64,000 bases of DNA from CAWKKW01 sp963850345. Lineage in GTDB: Bacteria; Acidobacteriota; Terriglobia; Terriglobales; Acidobacteriaceae. Location of the stretch: NCBI GenBank assembly GCA_963850345.1, contig CAWKKW010000002.1, forward strand, positions 62,001 through 126,000. The letters are read 5' to 3'. A program made the position numbers and the translations under genes. Each line of letters opens with the position of its first letter. Positions within the stretch are counted from its first letter, which is position 1. Of the stretch, positions 1-10,300 are shown in pieces. Below the pieces are notes generated by a model that made no database searches, had not been told where the DNA came from, and saw only the letters and a program-made list of their open reading frames with translations.

Positions 1-87
1 GGTACTGACCGCGACAAGCAACTTACCTACACTGCCTACCTCGCATTGGAGCTCAGGCAAGCTCACGCCGAAAAGGCAAATAGCTAG
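1..87 (+). CDS. Possible C-terminal tail of a protein entering from the left
   Basis: Frame 1 is open from the first base to a TAG at 85-87 and gives 28 residues ending AEKANS. The composition (charged, Leu/Ala-rich, helix-like) is compatible with a protein tail. No domain can be recognised from so short a piece, and an open frame of this length can occur by chance. Confidence 0.3.
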   Translation, partial: GTDRDKQLTYTAYLALELRQAHAEKANS

Positions 88-573
88 GGAGATTCGTTGG
101 TAAGAACTGAGTCCAGATTGTGTATCTCGATTTCCACTTTAGAGCCGCCATTTCCACAATCTAAAATCTTGTACGGGGTCTTGCATTCACAAGCGCCAAT
201 AGTACTATTGCTTTCAACGGAAGAGTGATCTTCCAGACGGAGAGAGCGGAGTTAGAGTTATCCTCGGAGATTCGGAAACGAAACTCATTTCGGGCGACCG
301 AAAGCGAATGGCAATGACGAACCTCTCGCAACGTATTTGATGCCGGGTAGAGCAAGGGCAGTTCGAGTGCAAACTTGAACAGACCGGTTCGACGCGGCGG
401 AGAGATGTTGCGATTTGGAAGCCGGACCAGATCTTCAAAAAATCGGACAGAGAGGGCGGTCGCTCGCGAGAGTGGATCGCCCTTTCGCTTTGCGCGTAAG
501 ATTGGCAAGGCTTCGGCACGAGTGGCCTTCCGGGCCTGTGCCAATTGACTGTCACCGCAAGAGGGCCGCAGAG
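88..573. other. Intergenic region with two small dyads
   Basis: No gene is supported in this 486-base stretch. The open frames on the minus strand here run into the coding strand of the next gene and look like shadows. Two symmetrical elements are visible: a perfect 12-bp palindrome AATAGTACTATT at 198-209, and a short hairpin with arms GGAAGA (219-224) and TCTTCC (229-234) around a 4-base loop. Either could be a regulatory site for the following gene, but no good -35/-10 pair was found. Confidence 0.35.
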
Positions 574-1857
574 ATGAAGCGCCGCGAGTTCCTTTCCTCA
601 ACCGTTCAGGCCGGGCTCGCCGCACTGTTGCCCGCGACCGCCGCGACGCCGCAAACCGCCAGTCACAAGCGACAGCCAGAGCAGGTAGCACCCGCCTTGC
701 CAGACGCTCTAATCGGGGAGAAGGCGCTGGAGGGTTATTTGACGGAGGAGCGCATGTGCGAGGCGCTCGGCACCCGAACGTTGAACAAGCCTGCGGATGT
801 AAAGGTCATCGCCTATAACTTTCCTAGTTGGCATCCGTCGCCTTTTATGGAGGCCCGCTTCGGTAAAGGCTGGACCGAGTTCGACGCCCTCAAGAATGCG
901 CGGTCGCTTTTCCCCGGCCATAGCATGCCTCATTACCCGATGTGGGGCTACTACGATGAATCTGATCCGACATGGGCAGCGAAAGAAATCGACTTAGCCA
1001 CGACCTATGGCATCAATGCTTGGCTCATCGATTGGTATTGGCACAACGGAACCCAGTTTTACCAGGAGCAGCTAGAGCAAGGGCTGTTGAAGGCTGAGAA
1101 TCGCAGCAAGCTGCAGTTCGCAGTGATGTGGGCCAACCATGATTGGAAGAATGTATATCCGGCGCACTCTCCAGATCAGGCTGCGATCCTGTTACCGCAA
1201 CTACATTCTTTACCAGACTTTATCAATGTTACTAACTACTGTGCAGAACACTATTTCAGCCAATCTAACTACCTGAAGACCGACGATGGCCTGGTGTTCG
1301 CGATCTTCGATGTAGGGAAGCTGGTGGAGCAACTTGGCATGGATGGGGTGAAGCGGGCGCTTGCGTCGATGCGCGAACGGGCGAGTAAACTGGGTTATCC
1401 TAAGTTGCATCTGCAAATTTGCAATGGTTACGAGAAGTACGGAAGACAATTGCGCGAGTTGGGATTCGACAGTGCGACGCAATATGGCACGTTCGGCTGG
1501 ACCTACGGAGCAAAACCTCCTGGTTCACGAATTCCCTACGGGACGGGTGCCGTGGAAGGAATTCACTCCTGGGCAAAAGCGCGTCAAAGTGTGGATGTGA
1601 ATTTCTATCCCTGCTGCTCGGTAGGGTGGGATGATAGCCCACGGTTCGAGGAGTATGCTTCGGTCGCGATCAATCGTTCGCCGGACCAGTTTGAACGCAT
1701 GGTTCGAGCGGCTCGACACTTTGTGTCGGCGGATGCACATTCGAAACACATCTACATAGCCGCGTGGAACGAGTGGACTGAAGATCACGTACTACTGCCA
1801 GATACGTATTGGGGCTACAGCTATCTGGAGTCGCTGCGACGGGCTATACGGGACTAA
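574..1857 (+). CDS. Tat-exported GH99/WbsX-like glycosidase-family protein
   Basis: A 427-residue protein. The reading frame is open upstream, but ATG at 574 is preferred: it follows GAGGG at 561-565 and makes the protein begin with MKRREFLSSTV, a twin-arginine (RRxFL) signal followed by an Ala-rich stretch. The mature part resembles the WbsX / glycoside hydrolase 99-like family: an N-terminal strand with AYNFPSWHPSPF, an early GWTEFDALKNA segment, a central INAWLIDWYW strand, MWANHDW, and near the C-terminus AAWNEWTEDHVLLPDTYWG, which matches the family's AWNEW-E hallmark. Family members act on or are associated with polysaccharides (endo-mannosidase-like GH99 fold). It sits at the edge of a glycan-use locus and converges on a TPR gene eight bases downstream. 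The substrate cannot be read from the sequence. Confidence 0.8.
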   Translation: MKRREFLSSTVQAGLAALLPATAATPQTASHKRQPEQVAPALPDALIGEKALEGYLTEERMCEALGTRTLNKPADVKVIAYNFPSWHPSPFMEARFGKGWTEFDALKNARSLFPGHSMPHYPMWGYYDESDPTWAAKEIDLATTYGINAWLIDWYWHNGTQFYQEQLEQGLLKAENRSKLQFAVMWANHDWKNVYPAHSPDQAAILLPQLHSLPDFINVTNYCAEHYFSQSNYLKTDDGLVFAIFDVGKLVEQLGMDGVKRALASMRERASKLGYPKLHLQICNGYEKYGRQLRELGFDSATQYGTFGWTYGAKPPGSRIPYGTGAVEGIHSWAKARQSVDVNFYPCCSVGWDDSPRFEEYASVAINRSPDQFERMVRAARHFVSADAHSKHIYIAAWNEWTEDHVLLPDTYWGYSYLESLRRAIRD

Positions 1858-1865
1858 GTCGACGC

Positions 1866-3488
1866 TCATGGGCCTGCCGATCTGGGGGGTAACTGCCACG
1901 GCGGTAAAATGAAGTCACCCAGCAGATTCTGCTCTGGCAAAGGCTGAGTTTCACTCTGAATTGGGGATGGATGGGCCTGTCCGGCGCGATGTTTTGCCTG
2001 GATCAAAAGGTGTTGAGCCTGCACGTTTGCGGGGTTGATCCGCAGTGTTTCTTCGAGCTGTACAACTGCTTCTTTCGCATTGCCGATCGCTAGCTGGGTC
2101 TTGCCCAATCCAAAGTGCGCCTCGGCGCTTTCGGGATTCAAACGGATCGCCTCCTGGAACGCATCTACTGCTCTTGAAGGAGTTGGAGTCCGGTCCCAGG
2201 AGAGTCCCAGGAAATAGCTGATAAGAAAATTGGGGCCGAGCTTCTGCCGCGCATCCTCGAGCTCCGAAACTGCTTCTTCCGAACGCCCCATTCGTAACAA
2301 CACCTGGGCAAGCCCCACATAACTTGTGGGCAGGGGGTCGCCTGCCGCCGCCAATTCACGAAAGATCGTCTCTGCCTCGGGATAGTGGTTAGCTGCTAGG
2401 TTGGCCGCTCCCAGGCGAAGGTGAAGCGCATAGGATCTTGGCTCGGCAGAGAGACCCTCCTGCGCAGCTTCGATCGCTTCCTGAAATTGACCAAGCGTCA
2501 TGAGTTCGTGAGTGAGATTGAGCCAGTGTTCCTCTTTTTGTGGTTCTGTTGATGCCGCCTGCCGCAAAGCGGTGATTGCCCGATCGGAAGCACCGTGTCG
2601 GGCTAGTGCGATCCCCAGGAGAGACCAAGCTGAGCCTGCCGAGTCTGGGTCAGTGGAGCTGGCAGATTCAGTGCATGCGCGCGCATACTGAACGGATTGC
2701 TGTCCATTGCCGGCCAGGAGATAGGCGCGAGCAAGATCAAATTGCAACCATGAGGGCACTCCTGGGCTACTTGTACTTACCCGGGAACTTAGTAAGTGAA
2801 TTGCTTGTTCATTCTGGTGGAGATCAAGGAGTAAGGAGGTCGCGCGTACCGACTCAACATCTGTAAGCTTCAGGGATAGGAGGCGGTCCAGTGTCTGCGT
2901 TGAGTCTTGTTTACGGCCAAGTGCGAGATAGCCTGACGCCACTGTGATCAGGAATTCGGGATCGTCAGGCCACGCCACTCCGGAAGCGGCCAGTTCGCGG
3001 AGCCCCTTTTCATATAGCTGCGACTCAAGTTCGACTCGGCCCAGATAGTAATGCGCATAGGAGTCGTTGGGCGATAGGGTGGCGGCATGCTCTAGATCCA
3101 CCATTGCCTGCGCAGGTTGCCGTAGCTGCCATTCGAGGAAGCCGAGGTTTCTGTATGCATCTTCGAGCGATGGGTCAAGATGGATGGCTTTTTTGTATTC
3201 GGCCTCAGCCTCCTCGTTGCGGCTCAGTCGGGTCAATGCTATGCCGAGAAAGCTGTGTACCTTCGCATTCTCGGGCTGCTCCTTTTCTGCCCTGGTTAAC
3301 TCCTCAAGCGCAGTGTCGATGCGGTTCTCTTTGAGTGCGATTAGACCTTTCTGGAAGGCGTCCTGCTGGTCGGATCTTAGCTGCGCCTGGCTGCCAGCGA
3401 TGCCGGCCTTTGGCAGAGCAAGAGCGGAATCGAGGCAGAACGACGCAGTGTAAAGGAAGAGAGCCAAGGCTGACGTCAGCCGGATCAA
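1866..3488 (-). CDS. Secreted TPR-repeat protein
   Basis: A 540-residue protein with a hydrophobic N-terminal signal (about residues 1-24, ending SALA) followed almost entirely by tetratricopeptide repeats. Typical units read A-x-LG-x-A, such as NAKVHSFLGIALTRLSRNEE near residue 75 and SAEAHFGLGKTQLAIGNAKE near residue 455. A Pro/Gln-rich tail ends the protein. TPRs are protein-docking scaffolds, so no enzymatic role is expected. It is the last of three leftward genes (regulator, TPR, TPR), 107 bases after the previous TPR gene, and may be co-transcribed with them. The start is uncertain: TTG at 3488 has no Shine-Dalgarno, whereas AGGAG lies six bases before an in-frame CTG 33 bases further upstream. 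Confidence 0.8.
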   Translation of the reverse strand: MIRLTSALALFLYTASFCLDSALALPKAGIAGSQAQLRSDQQDAFQKGLIALKENRIDTALEELTRAEKEQPENAKVHSFLGIALTRLSRNEEAEAEYKKAIHLDPSLEDAYRNLGFLEWQLRQPAQAMVDLEHAATLSPNDSYAHYYLGRVELESQLYEKGLRELAASGVAWPDDPEFLITVASGYLALGRKQDSTQTLDRLLSLKLTDVESVRATSLLLDLHQNEQAIHLLSSRVSTSSPGVPSWLQFDLARAYLLAGNGQQSVQYARACTESASSTDPDSAGSAWSLLGIALARHGASDRAITALRQAASTEPQKEEHWLNLTHELMTLGQFQEAIEAAQEGLSAEPRSYALHLRLGAANLAANHYPEAETIFRELAAAGDPLPTSYVGLAQVLLRMGRSEEAVSELEDARQKLGPNFLISYFLGLSWDRTPTPSRAVDAFQEAIRLNPESAEAHFGLGKTQLAIGNAKEAVVQLEETLRINPANVQAQHLLIQAKHRAGQAHPSPIQSETQPLPEQNLLGDFILPPWQLPPRSAGP

Positions 3489-3595
3489 GTTGGAAGCGAG
3501 CGATGGATGATGAACCAGCAGATGTAACTCCTACGTCCCATATGTCAGGTTGCTCAGAGTGGCAGCTGAACAGCTCCCGAAAGTGACCCCGGGAC

Positions 3596-5602
3596 TTACT
3601 GTGTGGACATGCCTGCAAGCCGTCGTGTTTGGTTTTCGAGCTTGGTATGCGACTCGCGACTGAGAGCCTCGGATAGCGCAAACTCTTGCTTGGCTTTGTC
3701 TTTCTGCCCGAGAGCCTGGTACGCGCGAGCAAGCTTGAAATGAATCGACCCGTCTCGATCCTGAGGCAACGCTATGAGCAACTCGCGGGCTGCCTTGCTG
3801 AAATCACCTGACTCTGAATACGCGGTGCCAAGGTCTCGGTGGATCTGCGGGTTTTCTGGATCCAGTGTCAGCGCACGATTCAAATAGGGTAGCGCCTTCT
3901 CCGGCTGCTGATCCAGCAAGTAAGTATCCCCCAGGTCGTTCAATGCGCCGGCGTGATTAGGATTCAGCGCTAATTCCGCTTCCAGTTCATGACGCGCTTC
4001 GTCGGTCGCCAGATGTTTCCAGAGCAGGTGACCGAGATCGTAGTGCAGGTTAGGCAATGTGGGCTTAAGTTCAATTGCTGCGCGGTACTCGACCATCGCC
4101 TCTTTGTCTTCTTCTTTAGCCGCATCAAGGTCACCGAGTAACTGGTGCGCTCGATAAGAATGCGGATCGAGTTGATAGAGCTGCAGGTACGCCCGCGTGG
4201 CGAGTCTCTCGTAGCAACGCGCAAGCCAATAGGCTGCTTCCCGCGTTTGGCGCTCTGCGGTCGAGAGTCGCGACAGGGTGCTCAGCGCCAGGTCATAGTG
4301 CCCCGTTTCGAGGAGTGCGGCAGCTATTTGCAGGCGCAAGCTTGCAGCAGACATGGAGCTCAAGACCCGCGACGCACAATCGACGACCGTCGTAAACCGC
4401 TCCTGCTCGAGATACTGGCGAACGGCGGATTCCGCGCAGGCTGCTGCGATCATGTTGCCTTGGCGCGGTGCCTTGGTCAGGTCCAACGTGGGTTGTGCAT
4501 CGGGCCGGACCTCAGATTGAACAAACGCCGAGGCGAGGCGCCCGGCTGGCGTCTGGGCAGTTGATAAGTGTGTGGCAGCCTGCTCGAGTTTGGGCCGAAT
4601 CTCGTCGGACAGCTGCGTGGCAGGAGAGTCAGTGAGACCTGAGACAAGCAGACCGAGAATCTTTTCCGTCTGTTGCTGATCGACTGCAATGGCTTGAGTC
4701 CAATCCTGAAGGGCGCCATCAACGTCCCCGTCGATGAGCTTCACCTCCCCACGCCGCACCAGCGCGCGCAAGCTGTGCGGGTTCTTCGCAAGTTCTTTTG
4801 CGAACTCTTCCGCAGCACGCCTGGTTTGTGCTGCCTGCAAGAGCACCTCTCCTAATTCAACATGCAGACCTCGCGCTTCGGGTGCGGCGGTGATCGCGTT
4901 TTCAAAGTGAATGACTGCGGACGGCCATTCGCTGCTTGAGGCATAACTCTCGGCCAGCAATTGTTCTGACCGGAAGGAATCGGCGCGAAGCTTGCCCAAC
5001 CTGTCTGCCTCCTGCTTGCCGAGTCGTTCGTACACATGGCCTGACTGATACAGCAGGTCCATGTTTTGCGGGTGTAGTTTCAAGGCACGGTCGAGGGTGT
5101 CCAACTCTCCGGGTAGATCGTTCGAAAGTTCCTGTGCGGTGGCTAGCCACGACCAGGGATCCACGCGATCCGGATCAGCTTTTACAGCTGCCTTAAGGTA
5201 GGGAACGGCGGTCGGTCCTTGGCCAAGATTGCAATAGTCAACCCCGAGAAAGAAATTGGCGCCTGTGAGCGAGGGCTTGATCTTGAGCGCCCGGGTAAAC
5301 TCCGCCATAGCCTCCGATTCATGGTGCTGAAGCTGATGCACGAGGCCCAAATTCATGTGCGCCTCCGCGAAGTTGGGAGCCATGGTCACCACGGAAGAAT
5401 ATTCTCGCTGGGCGGTGGCGTAGTCGTTCTCAAGCTGCGCCTTTTTGGCGGCGGCGAAATGAGCCTCTATCGATGAATTCGGCTGCGCGGAGTGTACTTG
5501 TCCTGGCGATGGCGCAGTGCCGATCACGAGCACGGCAAGCAGGAGGAGCAGTGGGCGAGGCCGGCGACAGCTTTCCGTGATTTGCCTTATCGATCCGCTC
5601 AT
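3596..5602 (-). CDS. Large secreted TPR-repeat protein
   Basis: A 668-residue protein starting at ATG 5602; a TTG two codons upstream is also open. The N-terminus has a basic stretch and a Leu-rich hydrophobic core (RPRPLLLLLAVLVIG) with likely cleavage before residue 35, so it should be exported. The rest is TPR units, for example FAEAHMNLGLVHQLQHHESE and HAGALNDLGDTYLLDQQPEK, with a less regular middle (about residues 330-400). It follows the winged-helix regulator on the same strand with a gap of 114 bases and precedes a second TPR gene. A role as scaffold or partner of the regulator's extracytoplasmic domain is a guess from this arrangement. Confidence 0.8.
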   Translation of the reverse strand: MSGSIRQITESCRRPRPLLLLLAVLVIGTAPSPGQVHSAQPNSSIEAHFAAAKKAQLENDYATAQREYSSVVTMAPNFAEAHMNLGLVHQLQHHESEAMAEFTRALKIKPSLTGANFFLGVDYCNLGQGPTAVPYLKAAVKADPDRVDPWSWLATAQELSNDLPGELDTLDRALKLHPQNMDLLYQSGHVYERLGKQEADRLGKLRADSFRSEQLLAESYASSSEWPSAVIHFENAITAAPEARGLHVELGEVLLQAAQTRRAAEEFAKELAKNPHSLRALVRRGEVKLIDGDVDGALQDWTQAIAVDQQQTEKILGLLVSGLTDSPATQLSDEIRPKLEQAATHLSTAQTPAGRLASAFVQSEVRPDAQPTLDLTKAPRQGNMIAAACAESAVRQYLEQERFTTVVDCASRVLSSMSAASLRLQIAAALLETGHYDLALSTLSRLSTAERQTREAAYWLARCYERLATRAYLQLYQLDPHSYRAHQLLGDLDAAKEEDKEAMVEYRAAIELKPTLPNLHYDLGHLLWKHLATDEARHELEAELALNPNHAGALNDLGDTYLLDQQPEKALPYLNRALTLDPENPQIHRDLGTAYSESGDFSKAARELLIALPQDRDGSIHFKLARAYQALGQKDKAKQEFALSEALSRESHTKLENQTRRLAGMSTQ

Positions 5603-5716
5603 GGACAAGTCTCGATAGCGTAACTCGTGAATGGAATGCTAATGCAATTCCCACGCTGTGAGAAGAGACCGGCTGACCGCGACATCTGCGAGATTGGCGA
5701 AGTTGAGAACGTGCTG

Positions 5717-7027
5717 CTAATGAATTCTGCGGACCGCGACCAGGGTCGCGGAGTTGGAGGCGCCAGCCGCTGTGCGCGAGCGGATGAGAGCCTCGAACCA
5801 GATGTTCTCGGCAGGTTCTTTAGAAGTCAGCGAGACGCCGAGGGCGTTGGCCAGTTGTCGGCGGTTTTCTGGATCTGTAAGGAAGCGCCCAGCCGCCTCT
5901 GTCCCCTCCTGCTGAAGCCCTTGCAGCACGAGAACGCTGCCATCGTGAGTTACATTGGGCAGCAGAGAAATGGTGGCGTAGTCTTCGCCCGTCGCTCCTG
6001 TTTGGCCCAACCCTTCGTAGCGAGCCAGTTCACCAGGGAACGGATTGCTGTTGATGAAGGCCTTTTCTCCGCTGCCAACGACGATCTCCGCTTCGCGAAA
6101 GTTCAGCTTGTTCTGAAAGAGCGAGACCCACGGATCGGACGCTGGGCTGCCAATGAAGATGAAATTCTGGTGGTCGAGATCGCGCATCCCCAGTTCTCTT
6201 GGGTAGCGCACAGAGACTTGGCGGCTCAGCGGTCCCGCCATGTTGAGCAGGGATACTACATCGGCCACATCTGCAAAGGAAGTGAGGGTGGAGTTGGAGA
6301 TGTATTCATTGAGCCGGGAATCTGCCATACCGTGCTTGAGCATGTTGGCATTCTGCAGGAAGCTGCGGCGCAGATAGCCGTCAAGCGATCCTGCCTGCCG
6401 GGTGAGAATGCGGTACATCCCGTAGTTGCTATCGGCGACGACGAAAATACTCTGATGGCGAGCGTCGAAGACCTGTGAGTAGGGCCAAGGAGGAGTCTGC
6501 GAAGCAGCCGCGATGATCGGCGTGTCATGCCGGCTCAAACGCAGGAGCAGGACGCCACAAGCGATTGCCAGCACGATGCAAAGCACGCCAGACACGATCG
6601 CGGGCGTTCGCCAGTTTGGCGACACGGGAGCCGGCACTGGTGGCGGTTCTGGATTCGGGGCAGGCTTCGCAGCTACGCGGAACGCCGGTGCGTACGATCC
6701 CTTGGGTATGGTGAGGAACATCGATTCGTTGCGGCCTTCTTCGTCAAAATACTCATGAAGCTTGAGCCGCAGCTGACGCGCATGAACCCGCACGGAGCTG
6801 TCTTCCAGAGGGCTGTAGTCGGAGGGTTTGTGAAAGAGCTTGTCACCGATCTGCTGTTCAGTGAGTTCGTGAAGGTGACCGTGGATGGCTCGTTCGGCTA
6901 TGTAGAGTAGGAGTTCGCGCACTCGTGCGCTCTTGCGAAATGGCGGGCTCGCAGCGATCCTTTGCACCAACTGCCAGCGAGGATCGTCGAGAAGATCGTC
7001 TGTATCTCTTATATTCTGGGTCGACAT
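5717..7027 (-). CDS. ToxR-like membrane-tethered winged-helix regulator
   Basis: A 436-residue protein in three parts. Residues about 25-118 form a DNA-binding-like domain of a type common in Acidobacteriota: SARVRELLLYIAERAI, then QIGDKLF, VRVHARQLRLKLHEYF and the closing IPKGSYAPAF. A Pro-rich linker (121-136) leads to one membrane helix at about 143-163 (IVSGVLCIVLAIACGVLLL). The remaining 270 residues would be outside the cytoplasm. This is the topology of ToxR/CadC one-component regulators, which sense outside and bind DNA inside. It lies divergent to a TonB receptor gene, and the intervening DNA carries paired dyads at 7140-7166. Two TPR genes follow it. The ligand is unknown. The N-terminal family call comes from recalled sequence patterns, not a search. 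Confidence 0.75.
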   Translation of the reverse strand: MSTQNIRDTDDLLDDPRWQLVQRIAASPPFRKSARVRELLLYIAERAIHGHLHELTEQQIGDKLFHKPSDYSPLEDSSVRVHARQLRLKLHEYFDEEGRNESMFLTIPKGSYAPAFRVAAKPAPNPEPPPVPAPVSPNWRTPAIVSGVLCIVLAIACGVLLLRLSRHDTPIIAAASQTPPWPYSQVFDARHQSIFVVADSNYGMYRILTRQAGSLDGYLRRSFLQNANMLKHGMADSRLNEYISNSTLTSFADVADVVSLLNMAGPLSRQVSVRYPRELGMRDLDHQNFIFIGSPASDPWVSLFQNKLNFREAEIVVGSGEKAFINSNPFPGELARYEGLGQTGATGEDYATISLLPNVTHDGSVLVLQGLQQEGTEAAGRFLTDPENRRQLANALGVSLTSKEPAENIWFEALIRSRTAAGASNSATLVAVRRIH

Positions 7028-7139
7028 TTTGCTTCAACGCGCCGCGTTCCCCAATTTCATTGGCAAGCGGGATTCTAACGTCAGCTCCGGGCCAAGTCAA
7101 AGAATCGACAGGATCGACCGCCAGGTAATGCCCAGGTAG

Positions 7140-7166
7140 TTCACATGTGAATCACCGTGAATTCAC
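7140..7166. promoter_or_regulatory. Double-dyad operator candidate between regulator and receptor
   Basis: Two perfect palindromes stand side by side: TTCACATGTGAA at 7140-7151 and GTGAATTCAC at 7157-7166. They share the half-site GTGAA/TTCAC, so the block holds four half-sites. The two GTGAA copies (7147, 7157) are 10 bases apart, one helical turn, and the two TTCAC copies (7140, 7162) are 22 apart, about two turns. The block is about 113 bases upstream of the regulator start and just upstream of a candidate -35 of the receptor gene, a typical activator position. Binding by the adjacent regulator is inferred. Confidence 0.6.
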
Positions 7167-7178
7167 AGGCTAACCCCT

Positions 7179-7206
7179 TTGCAGCCACTTGGACCGGTCC
7201 TAGGAT
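7179..7206 (+). promoter_or_regulatory. Candidate promoter of the TonB receptor operon
   Basis: TTGCAG at 7179-7184 and TAGGAT at 7201-7206 are 16 bases apart and would start transcription near 7213, leaving a leader of about 110 bases. The -35 match is weak, which fits a promoter needing an activator bound to the dyads just upstream. No experimental support. Confidence 0.35.
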
Positions 7207-7323
7207 CCACTCGCGATGATGTCTCACACGTGTTCCTCCCCGAAAGTCTCCGGAGAGTTCGAACCGTTGGGAAGCTCGTCTACAGGCCAGAAACGAACGC
7301 TGATTGAAATGGGGGGTCGTCGA

Positions 7324-10300
7324 ATGAAGTGGCTGGTGTACCTACTCGCGTGTTTCGTGATGACAGGATATCTGTGTGCACAAACTCCTGACGGGAGTGT
7401 TCGCGGCACGGTCACCGATCCGCATGGAGCGACTCTCTCAGGACTGACGGTCACGGTGAAGAACGCGGATACAGGGCTGGCACTCTCGACCGTAACCACA
7501 GACGCCGGCATCTATTACGTACCAAATCTTCCTCCCGGACGGTACTCCATCTCTGTGCAGGGGACCGGGCTGAAGAACTACCAGCAGCAGGGGGTCACCA
7601 TTCAGACGGGCAGCACTGCCACGATCAACGTGGAGATGCAGCTGGGCGCGGTCACCGAAAACGTGGTCGTGAGTGCCGATGCCAGCCAACTGGAGACGTC
7701 GACCTCTGACATCGGCGCGACCGTCGAGAGAAGCCTGGTGCAGAACCTTCCGCTCGAAGTATCCGGCACCATTCGCAATCCTGTTCAGTTCATCACGCTG
7801 ATACCCGGATTTGTCGGAAACGTCGGGAACGATCCCGGCAGCAATTCGACGGACGATTTCAAGGTAAACGGGGGTCAGGAAAACGGAACTGATGTATTGG
7901 TGGACGGCGTGTCAATCTCCCTCGTCTCGCCCAACACGCAATGGAACAAGGGCGTTTCGACCGAGGCTGTGCAGGAATTCAAGGTGTTGCAGAGTAACTT
8001 TTCTCCTGAATACGGCGAGTCCGGCGACGGCATTGTGAGCCTTAGCCTGAAGTCCGGCACGAACGATTTCCATGGTTCAGCCTATGACTTCCTCCGCAAC
8101 CGAGCGCTCGACGCCAACAGCTGGACGAACAATACGGCCGGTCAGAAGAAATCGGTCAATACGCAGAACGACTTCGGTGCGACCATCGGTGGGCCGGTTC
8201 GCATCCCGCATATCTATAACGGTCGCGATAAGACTTTCTTCTTCTTTGACTATGAGGGCTTTCGCTTCCGGACTGGCGGCACGTCGTTGCAGAGTGTGCC
8301 GAACGAGGCCTTCCGCAAAGGCGACCTATCTTCGCTCTGCGACAGCTACGATTCGAGCGGCCGCTGCAATGAGGCAGATCCTGCCAAGCCGCATACGCAG
8401 GTCTATGATCCGACCACCCACCTTTTCATTCCGCAGAACATTCTGACCAACGATCCCGCCTTCACGCCGAGCAAGGTGATGACCAATGTCTTCGGCTTGC
8501 TGCCTGCAACGAATGGCGCGCTTACGAACAACGTGGTGGACCGAACGGTGTCATCGACCAAGGCAAATCTCTTTGACGTCAAGATCGATCACACCATCTC
8601 AGACAAGCAGCGCATTTCTGGCGGATTCGATTGGGATAACACCCAGACTGGGGGCAACTCCGATCTTGGCCCTATTTTCGGATCGTCCACTCCCCAAGAC
8701 ACTCGGTATGCGCGCTTCAGTGACGACTACGTCTTTGGTCCCTCGGTCGTCAATCACTTCCTGCTTGGGTTCAGTCGCCGGTTCCGCACAGAAGCTTCCA
8801 ACACCATCAATGGTGGGTATCCAAACAAAATTGGCCTCGCGGGCGTGTTGAATACTACGTTTCCGTGTATTAAATTCACCGGAACCGCCTACGAGGGGTT
8901 GCTGAACAACTGCGGCGATTCGCAGTTCGCGGATAACGTGTATCAATCGAACGACGGGCTGAGCTGGGCGAAGGGTAAGCACACGTTCAAGTTTGGAGGG
9001 GAAGCGCGGTTGCTTCAGTTCAATGTCCGCCGCCTCACGCAATCCTCAGGCGAGTTTGATTTCAACGCGACCGAGACAAGCGCTCCCAATGGAACCGGCG
9101 GCGATCCGATCGCCAGCGCGCTCTTTGGGCTGGTCAATACGGCTACCCTGAACTACGGCTCGTTTAGCGGAGTCCGATACAAAGACTTCTCGCTCTATGC
9201 ACAAGATACTTACAAGGTGACTCCGCACCTTACTCTGAACTATGGAGTTCGATACGACGTGGATTTGCCGGCGGCGGAAGCCTTCAATCGATTTTCGGCG
9301 GTTGATCCGAAGCTGCCAAATCCTGGCGCTGGCGGCATTCCCGGCGCATACACCTACTTCGGCAGCGGAACCGGTCGTAACGGACGCAAGCGTCCACAGG
9401 ATATCTATTCCGGAGCCGTGGGGCCCCGCCTGGGATTCGCCTACAGCATTAACGACAAGACGGTCCTTCGAGGCGGTTACGGGATATTCTACGAGCCATT
9501 GAAAGAAGGCTCGTTTGCCGATCAGGATGGGTTGGGTTTCTTCAATCGCCAGACTATTTCGCCCACCAATGGTGGCCCAACGCAGATCGACAATGGTGTG
9601 ACGCACATCTTCCCTGCGACCGGGCCGCTAACTCCGGAAGGACAAAATGGAAGTAACGGTGTGATCCTCGTGCCGCCCAGCAGCGGCCGGCCGGCCGACA
9701 TCCAGTCCTGGAATCTCGACGTACAACGCCAGATCACGGCGAATCTTGTAGTTAGCGTCGCGTACGTCGGGTCAAAGGGAACGCACTTGCCGGCATTGAA
9801 TGTCATTCCGAACCAGGTGAACCCTATCTATCTTTCATTGGGCAGCGATCTCACTGCGGATGTAAGTTGCTTAGGCGACGGCTCGTGCCCAAACGCGATC
9901 GCCGCTGGAGTGAAGCTTCCGTACGCGGGCTTTACTGGCCAGATCAACCAGGCTCTGCGGCCCTTTCCTCAATATGGAGACTTCAACCAGGAAGATAACT
10001 CGTTCACGCCCGATCGCACGGGTAACTCCACCTATCACTCCATGCAATTGGGATTGGACAAGCGATTCGCACAGGGCTTGAGCTTCATGGTGTCGTACAC
10101 GATTTCAAAGAACTTGACGGATGCGGATTCGTCTGGACCGGGTGTCTCAGGATTCACAGGGACCAACGAATTCATCGGCCAGAATTCCTACCAGCGCTCG
10201 GCCGAAAAAGCCGTGAGCGAACTGGATACTCCGCAGAGCCTGGTCGCAAGCTTCTTCTATGAACTGCCCGCCGGACATGGCAAGAAGTATTCGCCGCAGA

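Noticed and set aside
161..691. A 176-residue minus-strand frame upstream of the GH99-like gene
   Set aside because: Its N-terminal part overlaps the coding strand of the Tat protein, it is Arg/Ser-rich without motifs, and it has no ribosome site.
5627..6478. A 283-residue open frame on the plus strand
   Set aside because: Antisense to the winged-helix regulator and its downstream gap; no signal, motif or ribosome site.
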